This document shows, in pieces, positions 1 through 6,793 of a stretch of 45,980 bases of DNA (positions within the stretch are counted from its first letter, which is position 1; every line of letters begins with the position of its first letter). The notes beneath the pieces were generated by a model. The model did not search any database. It was not told where the DNA came from and was given only the letters and a program-made list of their open reading frames with translations. The position numbers and the translations under genes were made by a program. The stretch comes from Gammaproteobacteria bacterium (GTDB lineage Bacteria > Pseudomonadota > Gammaproteobacteria > Pseudomonadales > Azotimanducaceae). Where the stretch lies: positions 1-45,980 of the forward strand of contig JAPPHD010000019.1 of NCBI GenBank assembly GCA_028821125.1. The letters run 5' to 3'.

Positions 1-1880
1 TTTCCGTCACCAGCGGCGACCATGCGGTGACGGTGGATCCGCTCGTCGCGGACCGGGTGGAGATATTCAAGGGGTCGGCGACCCTGCTGTACGGATCCGG
101 GGCCATCGGCGGTGTGGTGGACACGCACACGGGACGCATCCCGCGCCAGGTGCCGGATCGCATCACCGGCAGGCTCCACGCGCTGGGGGGAGACAACGGC
201 GACAACAAGAACGGATCATTCCGCGTGGATGGCGGTTTCGGCAACTTTGCCTGGCATCTCGACGGTTTTGCCCGGGAGCGGGATGACTACGACATTCCGG
301 GCTACGCGGAGTCGTCCCGCCTCATGGCCATGGAGGCGTTGCAGGGCCATGAGGACCAACACGACGAGGACGAACATCACGACGAGGACGAACACCACGA
401 CGAAGAGGGACACCACGACGACCACGGGGACGAAGAGGAAGAGCACGCGTACGGAACGGTGCCCGGCAGCGGTCTGGAGTCATACGGCGGCGCAGCGGGT
501 TTCTCGTTTGTCGGCGAGCGCGGTTTTTTCGGTGTGTCGGTAAGCCAACTGGAATCGGAGTACGGCATTCCGGGGCACAGCCACGCGCACGGCCACGATG
601 AGGACGAGCATCATGACGAAGATGAGCACCACGACGAGGATGAGCACCACGATGAGGATGAGCACCACGACGAAGATGAGCACCACGACGAGGACGGGCA
701 CGGTGACGAAGCCCTGCCGCTGCTGGAAATGAAACAGACCCGAATCGATGTGGAAGCCGCGCTGAACGAACCCCTGCCGGGTTTCACCAGCGCGAATCTG
801 CGGCTCGGCATCAACGACTACGAGCACACGGAGGGAGACGCAACACACGCCACCACCTTTTCCAACGAAGCCTGGGAAGCGCGCCTGGAGCTGTTCCATC
901 GGGACTGGGCGGGCTGGAACGGCGCCTTCGGTGCGCAGTACGGCGACCGTGCTTTTTCCGCAATCGGCGAAGAGGCCTTTACCCCCCCGGTGGATACCCG
1001 CTCCTTCGGCGTGTTCTGGGTCGGGGAGCGTTCGTTTTCCGGCTTTCAACTGGAAGCGGGCGCCCGCTACGACCGGGTGAAGCATAAGCCGAATGCCGGC
1101 GGCAGCGACAGCTTCGGTGGCTTGAGCGCATCGCTCGGCGCCATCGTGCCGATGGGGGACATCTTCCAGGCGCGGTTGCTCGCAGACTACTCGACGCGCG
1201 CCCCGGCCGGGGATGAGCTGTACGCCGACGGCCCGCACCCCGCCACGAGCAGCTTCGAAATCGGCGACCCCGACCTTGACGGGGAAAAGGCCATCAACCT
1301 GTCGGCGATTCTGGATGCCCGGGGCGGCCGGTGGTCGTTGCACGGATGCCTCTACCTCACCGAGTTCAGCGACTTCGTCTATCAGCAGGCCACCGGTGAG
1401 GAAGAGCGTGGGCTGGCCGTCCTGCTGTTCAGCCAGGCGGACGCCACCTTCATCGGGCTCGACCTGGAAGGCACCGCAACGGTCGCGTCCTGGACGGGCG
1501 GACATCTGAACGTCAGCGCCTTCTACGACACCGTTTCCGCAGAGCTGGATGTCTCCGGCAACGACAACCTGCCCCGGATTCCGCCGCAACGCGCCGGGTT
1601 GGGCCTGGAACTCCGCTGGCAGGGCCTTGACGCCAACATCGACTACGTGCGGGCCTTCAAGCAGAACGATGTGTCCGATTTCGAGCTGGCGACCGACGCC
1701 TACGACGATCTGCGCGCCTATCTCGGCTGGGCCGGCGAGTGGGGCAACACCTCCCTCACGGTATTCCTGCAGGGCCGGAACCTGACCGACGACGAACAGC
1801 GGCTGCATACGTCGATCGTCAAGGATCTGGTGCCCCAGCCGGGCCGCACGATCGAGGCGGGGTTTCGGGTGTCGTTCTGA
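1..1880 (+). CDS. znuD-like: ZnuD-like TonB-dependent metal receptor, 5'-truncated
   Basis: This is the 3' part of an outer-membrane TonB-dependent receptor; the frame is open to the window edge (first full codon at nt 3), so the signal peptide, TonB box and early plug lie outside. The plug motif SGDHAVTVDPLVADRVEIFK followed by LLYGSGAIGGVV (nt 12-120) matches the Neisseria ZnuD-type zinc receptors, and the protein ends in a beta-barrel strand with terminal Phe (GFRVSF). Two His/Asp/Glu-rich blocks interrupt the barrel (nt 347-448 and 575-710), the second built on a DEDEHH hexapeptide. In ZnuD-type receptors His/Asp-rich extracellular loops bind zinc, so divalent metal capture is likely, though zinc specifically is inferred. 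No complete start codon is present; the GTG at nt 27 is internal. Confidence 0.88.
   Translation, partial: SVTSGDHAVTVDPLVADRVEIFKGSATLLYGSGAIGGVVDTHTGRIPRQVPDRITGRLHALGGDNGDNKNGSFRVDGGFGNFAWHLDGFARERDDYDIPGYAESSRLMAMEALQGHEDQHDEDEHHDEDEHHDEEGHHDDHGDEEEEHAYGTVPGSGLESYGGAAGFSFVGERGFFGVSVSQLESEYGIPGHSHAHGHDEDEHHDEDEHHDEDEHHDEDEHHDEDEHHDEDGHGDEALPLLEMKQTRIDVEAALNEPLPGFTSANLRLGINDYEHTEGDATHATTFSNEAWEARLELFHRDWAGWNGAFGAQYGDRAFSAIGEEAFTPPVDTRSFGVFWVGERSFSGFQLEAGARYDRVKHKPNAGGSDSFGGLSASLGAIVPMGDIFQARLLADYSTRAPAGDELYADGPHPATSSFEIGDPDLDGEKAINLSAILDARGGRWSLHGCLYLTEFSDFVYQQATGEEERGLAVLLFSQADATFIGLDLEGTATVASWTGGHLNVSAFYDTVSAELDVSGNDNLPRIPPQRAGLGLELRWQGLDANIDYVRAFKQNDVSDFELATDAYDDLRAYLGWAGEWGNTSLTVFLQGRNLTDDEQRLHTSIVKDLVPQPGRTIEAGFRVSF
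347..448 (+). repeat. First His/Asp/Glu-rich block of the receptor
   Basis: A less regular acidic-His block with two DEDEHH units followed by EEGHHDDHGDEEEEH. It is separated from the second block by roughly 40 residues of ordinary barrel sequence, suggesting two neighbouring metal-binding loops. Confidence 0.8.
597..701 (+). repeat. 18-bp tandem repeat encoding DEDEHH
   Basis: Five head-to-tail 18-bp units (nt 597-686) encode Asp-Glu-Asp-Glu-His-His, followed by a partial unit ending in Gly-His. Units differ mainly at third codon positions (gac/gat, gag/gaa), so the protein repeat is conserved while the DNA has diverged. It lies in frame in the ZnuD-like receptor, probably in a surface loop. 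Confidence 0.9.
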
Positions 1881-1962
1881 GTTGCTTGCGTATGGGTGAC
1901 CGGCGCCACTCGGAAAACAGCTACTCTCTGCCCATTGGGCACCACGCGTTGGAGTATGTCTG

Positions 1963-1986
1963 CATGATTACAGATCTGATAACATG
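1963..1986. promoter_or_regulatory. Palindrome before vapB, candidate autoregulatory operator
   Basis: An imperfect 24-bp palindrome with outer CATG arms (1963-1966 and 1983-1986) and a perfect central CAGATCTG (1971-1978) ends 5 nt before the vapB start. VapB-type ribbon-helix-helix antitoxins normally repress their own operon through such palindromes, so this is the likely operator; binding is inferred. Confidence 0.45.
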
Positions 1987-1991
1987 ATGGC

Positions 1992-2240
1992 ATGAAGCGG
2001 ACGCAGATACAGTTGACCGAGCAACAGGCCAGGGCGCTCAAGGCACAGGCGCGGGTGGAAGAACGTTCGGTCGCCGAACTGGTGCGGGAGAGCGTAGCGG
2101 AATACCTCGGGAAGCGGCGCAGCGTCGATACCCCGGAACTCCTTCACCGGGCGCGGGGCCTCAAGGGACGATTCCGGTCGGGGCATGGCGATCTGGCCGA
2201 GGCGCACGACCGCCATCTCGACGAGGCCTTCGACCGGTGA
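1992..2240 (+). CDS. vapB: VapB-like ribbon-helix-helix antitoxin
   Basis: An 82-residue protein with an N-terminal ribbon-helix-helix pattern: a short strand (KRTQIQLT) followed by two helices covering residues 9-43, including SVAELVRESVAEYL. The charged C-terminal half is the part that in such antitoxins wraps the partner toxin. It starts at an ATG directly after a palindromic operator-like site and overlaps the next gene by 4 bp (GTGA), the normal toxin-antitoxin arrangement. Expected role: neutralise VapC and repress the operon. The antitoxin family (CopG/Arc-like rather than AbrB-like) is clear; no experimental partner data exist. Confidence 0.82.
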   Translation: MKRTQIQLTEQQARALKAQARVEERSVAELVRESVAEYLGKRRSVDTPELLHRARGLKGRFRSGHGDLAEAHDRHLDEAFDR

Positions 2241-2641
2241 GCGTCTTCGTCGACACGTCCGCCCTCATCGCGTTTCTCGATGCCGACCAGCCGCGGCATG
2301 AAGAGGTGATCGATGCCTGGGAGCGCACGGCCCTCGGGGAGCAGCCAATGTTCACTTCGAACTATGTCCTGGTAGAGTCCTTCGCGCTCGTGCAGCGCCG
2401 CCTGGGGCTGGAAGCCCTGCGCGCGTTGGCCGACATACTGCTGCCCATGCTGAGGCCGCTCTGGGTCGACGAGGAACTGCATGGCGCTGCCGTAGCGGCG
2501 CTCTTTACGGCGGGCCGCCGGAGACTGTCGCTTGTCGATTGCACAAGTTTCGAACTGATGCGCCGCTACGGGCTGACGCACGCGCTTGCGCTGGACGACG
2601 ACTTCTCGGAGCAGGGATTCCAACTGGTGCCGGGCTCCTGA
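2237..2641 (+). CDS. vapC: VapC-like PIN-domain ribonuclease toxin
   Basis: A 134-residue PIN-domain protein. The acidic metal-binding residues of the family are present: Asp6 in FVDTSALIAFLD, Glu47 in VLVESFA, Asp101 in SLVDCTSF and the Asp cluster at 120-122. These coordinate Mg/Mn for RNA cleavage, usually of tRNA or rRNA in VapC toxins; the target cannot be read from sequence. Its GTG start overlaps the antitoxin stop, so the two are translationally coupled. Length and active site are intact, so it should be functional. Confidence 0.88.
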   Translation: MSVFVDTSALIAFLDADQPRHEEVIDAWERTALGEQPMFTSNYVLVESFALVQRRLGLEALRALADILLPMLRPLWVDEELHGAAVAALFTAGRRRLSLVDCTSFELMRRYGLTHALALDDDFSEQGFQLVPGS

Positions 2642-2751
2642 CGGCACGCTTGCTCGAAAGAACTCAACTTTCTGGTTTTTGGGATTATTCGAAAGCATGG
2701 GAGTGCGGAACAGCTCCTTCGTTCCGGGGCTCCGCGTGCCGGGAAGGACCC

Positions 2752-3759
2752 TCATGACTCCCGAAACAGGTCCTCCAGCGCCGACTCGAGCGGCGCTTCG
2801 GCAATGCCGCGATCAGTGATTATTCCGGTCACGAGGCGAGCGGGCGTAACATCGAAAGCGGGGTTGTAGGCGGGGACGGCTGCCGATTCGCCGCGGCGTA
2901 CTTCGTCGTCGGAACGCTGCTCGATGGTCACGTCGTTGCCGGTGGCGGTGTCGGGGTCGTATGTAGACGCAGGGCACGCTACGTAGAAGGGTACGCCGAA
3001 GTGACGGGCGAGCACGGCCAGGTTGAGCGTGCCGACCTTGTTGACCACGTCGCCGTTCCTCGTGACCCGGTCCGTCCCGACGATGACCAGGTCGATCCTG
3101 CCGGCGGCCATGAGGCTGGCCGGGACACTGTCGCAGACAAGCGTCACATCGATGCCTGCCCGGTCCAGTTCCCAGGCCGTGAGGCGGGCTCCCTGCAGCA
3201 GCGGGCGGGTTTCGTCTACGTAGACGTGAAAGGGAATGCCGGCATCGTGGTTGAGATAGAGAGGGGCGGTGGCGGTGCCGAGCTCGGAGACGGCCAGGGC
3301 GCCGGCGTTGCAATGGGTGAGCACGTTGGCGTTTGGCGTGATGAGTCTCCTGCCGTGTTCTCCGATGGCCCTGCACTGGGCAGCGTCTTCCCGATGGATG
3401 GCCTCGGCTTCCGCCGCGAGCGCTGCCGGGTCGGGTTCCGCGGCGCCCCGTATGCGCAGGCGCTCGACGGCCCAGCGCAGGTTGACCGCGGTGGGGCGGG
3501 CGGCGATCAGGGCATCGCCGCCATCGCGCAGTACCCCGGCGATCCCGGCGCTGTCGCCGGCATCGCGGGCGGCGACGGCAAGTGCATAGGCAGCAGCGAT
3601 TCCGATAGCGGGCGCACCGCGTACCGCGAGGCTCCCGATCGCATCGACAGCCGAGGGGATATCGGGAATGTCGAGGTAGTCTACGACCGCGGGCAGGCGG
3701 CGCTGGTCGAGCAGCGTCAATCTGCCCTCGGACCAGCGGATGGCCGGAGGAACGTTCAC
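2752..3759 (-). CDS. mtnA: S-methyl-5-thioribose-1-phosphate isomerase
   Basis: A 335-residue member of the eIF2B-related aldose-ketose isomerases that converts methylthioribose-1-phosphate to methylthioribulose-1-phosphate in methylthioadenosine salvage. Diagnostic motifs: RGAPAIG (47-53), HCNAGALA with catalytic Cys150, IVGTDRVTRNGDVVNKVGT with Asp230, FYVACPASTYD, and NPAFDVTPARLVTGIITDRG near the end. The GTG start at 3757-3759 overlaps the stop of the upstream aldolase-like gene by 4 bp, so the pair is coupled. The reading frame stays open upstream, but that extension lies inside the aldolase gene and is not coding. No other mtn genes are visible in the window. Confidence 0.92.
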   Translation of the reverse strand: MNVPPAIRWSEGRLTLLDQRRLPAVVDYLDIPDIPSAVDAIGSLAVRGAPAIGIAAAYALAVAARDAGDSAGIAGVLRDGGDALIAARPTAVNLRWAVERLRIRGAAEPDPAALAAEAEAIHREDAAQCRAIGEHGRRLITPNANVLTHCNAGALAVSELGTATAPLYLNHDAGIPFHVYVDETRPLLQGARLTAWELDRAGIDVTLVCDSVPASLMAAGRIDLVIVGTDRVTRNGDVVNKVGTLNLAVLARHFGVPFYVACPASTYDPDTATGNDVTIEQRSDDEVRRGESAAVPAYNPAFDVTPARLVTGIITDRGIAEAPLESALEDLFRES

Positions 3760-4421
3760 GCGGCGATGCTCCGCGCCAGCAGGCCGATGAGCGATGTACC
3801 CGTCTCCCGGGCCGTGCCACCGCAGGCGAAAACGCCATCCTCGTGACCCAGGGTAGCGAACACCAGCGGCCGGTCGCCGTTGGTTGCAAGCACTTCTTCG
3901 ACGGCGCGGGCCATGGCGGGAGAACCGTAGGCGACATCCGCGCCGGTGGCCGGTATCTGCAGAGCCTCTGCGCTTTGCCAGATTTCGTGGCTGTGAACGT
4001 GAAACACCCACCTCACATCAGGGTCGGCGTCATAGATCATGGCGTGGCTGAGGCTTTCCGACGACGGGGCCTGCACGCCCGCCGCTGAGACCCGGAACCG
4101 GGCCAGGTCGTAATCGCGAATGCGGCACAGGCCATTTTCATCGAGATTGCGGATGCCGCCGGTCTGGCTGGCCGTTATGGCGAATTCGCGGGGCCGCTCG
4201 GGGTCGCGGACGCTCAGGTTGCCGTAACCCAGTCCGCCGTAGCGGCCGGGTGTCTGGCCAAGCAGCTCGAGCCGGTGCAGCACCATGCGCCACGCCAGAA
4301 GCGTTTGTAGAACGTGCGCCCCGACGGGCGAGCCCGTTGCTGGTTCCAGCTCGAATTCGAACTGGATGACGCCCTCGGTCTCGGGCATTGGCTCCCCATC
4401 CTCCTGCGCTGGGATGTCCAT
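3756..4421 (-). CDS. Class II aldolase/adducin-fold protein, MtnB- or Ald2-like
   Basis: A 221-residue class II aldolase-fold protein. Metal and catalytic residues fit the family: Glu122 (SSES), His141 and His143 (FHVHSHEIW) and His193 (LGHEDGVF); GNLS at 68-70 region is the phosphate/substrate loop. Coupling to mtnA (4-bp overlap) means the substrate is probably methylthioribulose-1-phosphate. Two activities are known in this position: dehydration by MtnB, or retro-aldol cleavage to DHAP and a methylthio-aldehyde by Ald2; sequence alone does not decide. The ATG at 4419-4421 is chosen because GGAGAG lies 7 nt upstream; a TTG 21 nt earlier is possible. Confidence 0.78.
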   Translation of the reverse strand: MDIPAQEDGEPMPETEGVIQFEFELEPATGSPVGAHVLQTLLAWRMVLHRLELLGQTPGRYGGLGYGNLSVRDPERPREFAITASQTGGIRNLDENGLCRIRDYDLARFRVSAAGVQAPSSESLSHAMIYDADPDVRWVFHVHSHEIWQSAEALQIPATGADVAYGSPAMARAVEEVLATNGDRPLVFATLGHEDGVFACGGTARETGTSLIGLLARSIAA

Positions 4422-4723
4422 GGATTCACTCTCCCGCGCCAATCGTCAGCCATCCACGGTACCGGTCCCGGAACCGGTCTTGGCGAAGATTCCGGCGGGC
4501 TCTTGACGGTAATGGCGGGAAACACGACATTCCCCATCGTTGCGTCAGGGTTCGCATGGGGATTCTTATACCATGGTCGAGGTTCGGAAAGCGGCTGGAG
4601 CGCACGGATCGTTCGCGACCCGGGCATCGTTTGCCAAGGGCACCTTTTCGATGCGGCGAGCAGGTTGCCTGCGAGCACGAACGCCGCCCTACTCGCACCG
4701 TTGATCCTGGGCGGAGACGGGCA
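4422..4723. other. Divergent intergenic region, mtn promoter zone
   Basis: About 300 bp without a credible gene between the divergent aldolase-like and GNAT genes. It must hold both promoters; I see no tRNA, repeat or strong sigma-70 box. The one clear motif is an 18-bp near-palindrome ACCGGTCCCGGAACCGGT at 4461-4478 (two mismatched positions), about 40 bp upstream of the aldolase-like start, which could be an operator. Confidence 0.5.
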
Positions 4724-5098
4724 GTGGGCCGCTTTGACCCTCGCAAGGTTCCCGTCTTCCGCGCCTACCGGGATGAGATACCCTGGGAGCTATTGCCGGC
4801 GGACGACATCGATCCGGAATGGGTGCGGGTCGCCAAGCTCGACGGCGAGGTAATCGGCGTGTACGCGGTGCATCCGCTCTCGCCCGTGGAGTTTCGCATC
4901 GACGCCGTTGCCGTGGCGCCGCCCCATCGCAGGCAGGGCCTGGGCAGTTGGCTGCTGCGCCATGCCATTGGCGTGTGCGAGACCAAGGGAGCCCGGGAGA
5001 TCGTTGCCGCGTCCGTTCCGGGAACATCGATACTTGCCAGGGCCGGCTTCAAGCCCGATGGCGGCCAACTGAGACTGTGCCTCACTCCGGAGTGGTGA
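4724..5098 (+). CDS. GNAT-family N-acetyltransferase
   Basis: A 124-residue GNAT protein. Acetyl-CoA-binding motif A is at about 60-80 (VAVAPPHRRQGLGSWLL), with the R/Q-x-x-G-x-G pyrophosphate loop RRQGLG at 69-74; ARAGF at 105-109 is the usual strand-6 motif. The substrate is unknown. The GTG at 4724 is selected because GGAG lies 7 nt upstream; the frame is open further upstream but has no comparable ribosome site and no homologous-looking sequence. The stop lies 12 nt before the symporter ATG, so the two are probably one transcript. Confidence 0.82.
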   Translation: MGRFDPRKVPVFRAYRDEIPWELLPADDIDPEWVRVAKLDGEVIGVYAVHPLSPVEFRIDAVAVAPPHRRQGLGSWLLRHAIGVCETKGAREIVAASVPGTSILARAGFKPDGGQLRLCLTPEW

Positions 5099-5109
5099 GG
5101 CCGCCGCTG

Positions 5110-6735
5110 ATGTTTCGATCTGAAATCGTGGCCGCATTCGGCACCCTCAACTGGACGATCCTTATCGTCTACATCCTCGGCAACCTGCTGCTCGGCTTCG
5201 TGCTGAGCAGGCGTGTGACGAGCGCCGAGGATTTCTACCTGGGACGGCGCGCAACGCCCTGGTGGGCGATCGGCATTTCGGTGGTGGCCACCTACGTGAG
5301 CGCGCTTTCGTTTCTTGGGGGCCCGGCCTGGTCGTACAGCGAAAACCTGGCGGTGATCGCCATTCACCTCAACTACCCGATCGTGATCTTCCTGGTCATC
5401 ACGATCTTTCTTCCGTTCTTCTTCAACAGCGGCGTCGCGTCGATCTACGAGTACCAGGAAAGGCGCTTCGGGCCGGCATCGCGGTCGGTCATGTCGGGGA
5501 TATTCCTGGTCTCCCAGGGGCTGACCTCGGCGGCGATCCTGTATGCGACGGCGCTGGTCATCGAGTTCATCACCGGTATCGACGTGGTGCAGGCGATCCT
5601 CGTGGTGACCGTCATCGCGCTGGTGTACACCATGCTGGGCGGTATCGCGGCGGTGATCTGGACCGACGTGATCCAGGCCGGCGTGCTGCTCATCGGTGCG
5701 GGAATCATCCTGGTGGCGCTGCTCGGGGAACTGCCGGCGCCGCTCGGGGAAGTGCTGGGCGAACTCAAGGCCCAGGGCAAGACCACCACGCTGGATTTCT
5801 CCTTCGACTTCACCCGGGAGGCCACCGTCTGGTCCGGCGTCATCGCCATGACGCTGTTTCACACGACGGTGTACGGCGCCAACCAGATGATGGTGCAGCG
5901 GACGCTGGCGGCCCGGAACATCGGCGATGCCAAGAAGGCCTACCTCATGATGGGCTTCGCGGCGTTCTTCATCTATTTCCTGTTCATGTTCCTGGGCATC
6001 CTGTTCTACGCGTACTACCAGGGGGCCGGGTTCGAGAACGGCAACACGATCATCCTGCAGTTTGCCGCGGAGTACGCCCTGCCGGGGCTGATGGGGGTCA
6101 TTGCCGCCGCCGTAATCGCGGCCGCGATGTCCAGCCTCGACTCGTCCCTCAACTCCATGGCCACGGTCTCCACGGTGGATTTCTACCAGCGGTATTTCCG
6201 GCGGCATGAAGACGGTGCGCACTACCTGGCGGTGTCCCGGGGTTTCACGGTGTTCTGGGCGGCGGCCATCGTTCTGCCGGCCATTCTCTATGCCCAGAGC
6301 GAAGGCTCGATCCTGCAGACGCTGAGCCGCATCGGCTCCTATTTCGTGGGGGCAAAGCTCAGCATGTACGGGCTCGGGTTCTTCTCGAAACACGCGACCG
6401 AAAAAGGCGTCCTGGCCGGGGTGGCGGTCGGCTTTGTCGTGATCTGGGCCGTCGCCACGCAGACCGACATCGCCTGGCCCTGGTACTGCCTGATCGGTGG
6501 CACGGTCAACGTGGCCGTCTCGGTGGCGGCAAGCCGGATTCTCGACGGAAAGCAGGCCGACTGGTCCCCGTACACGGTACGGGGGCAACTGCGCCGGTTC
6601 GCCGAGGAAGGACGGCCCCTGAAGGACGGCAACTGGTATGCGGTACCGGGCAAGGTGGACCCGGTCGCCTATGCCTTGCTGGGCTTCTTCGTACTGACGT
6701 TGCTGTTTCTGTATGGGTTCGACTCGCTGATCTGA
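5110..6735 (+). CDS. Sodium:solute symporter (SSS family)
   Basis: A 541-residue inner-membrane secondary transporter with about 13 hydrophobic segments and the SSS hallmarks DFYLGRRATPWWAIGISVVA near the N-terminus and MSSLDSSLNSMATVSTVDFY at about 340-359 (sodium-site helix). It imports a small organic solute with Na+; substrate specificity cannot be assigned. It is a close paralogue of the symporter at 21600-23207 over its whole length, including the cytoplasmic C-terminal tail ending GNWYAVPGKVDPVAYALL. ATG 5110 is used; two in-frame GTG codons overlapping the GNAT stop are alternatives. Position after GNAT and mtn genes hints at a sulfur or sugar-phosphate related substrate, weakly. Confidence 0.9.
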   Translation: MFRSEIVAAFGTLNWTILIVYILGNLLLGFVLSRRVTSAEDFYLGRRATPWWAIGISVVATYVSALSFLGGPAWSYSENLAVIAIHLNYPIVIFLVITIFLPFFFNSGVASIYEYQERRFGPASRSVMSGIFLVSQGLTSAAILYATALVIEFITGIDVVQAILVVTVIALVYTMLGGIAAVIWTDVIQAGVLLIGAGIILVALLGELPAPLGEVLGELKAQGKTTTLDFSFDFTREATVWSGVIAMTLFHTTVYGANQMMVQRTLAARNIGDAKKAYLMMGFAAFFIYFLFMFLGILFYAYYQGAGFENGNTIILQFAAEYALPGLMGVIAAAVIAAAMSSLDSSLNSMATVSTVDFYQRYFRRHEDGAHYLAVSRGFTVFWAAAIVLPAILYAQSEGSILQTLSRIGSYFVGAKLSMYGLGFFSKHATEKGVLAGVAVGFVVIWAVATQTDIAWPWYCLIGGTVNVAVSVAASRILDGKQADWSPYTVRGQLRRFAEEGRPLKDGNWYAVPGKVDPVAYALLGFFVLTLLFLYGFDSLI

Positions 6736-6793
6736 AGCGGTCGATGCGCGTTGCTGGCCCCGTCGAGCCGAAGGAGCGAGCGCGGGCGTGCGG

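Noticed and set aside
480-1808. 442-residue open frame antisense to the TonB receptor
   Set aside because: It is the mirror of a high-GC coding strand and of the acidic repeat; the sense frame has all TonB motifs.
3760-4011. N-terminal extension of mtnA by about 84 codons
   Set aside because: It lies inside the aldolase-like gene in another frame, contains no MtnA homology, and the GTG at 3757-3759 matches the family start and a 4-bp coupling overlap.
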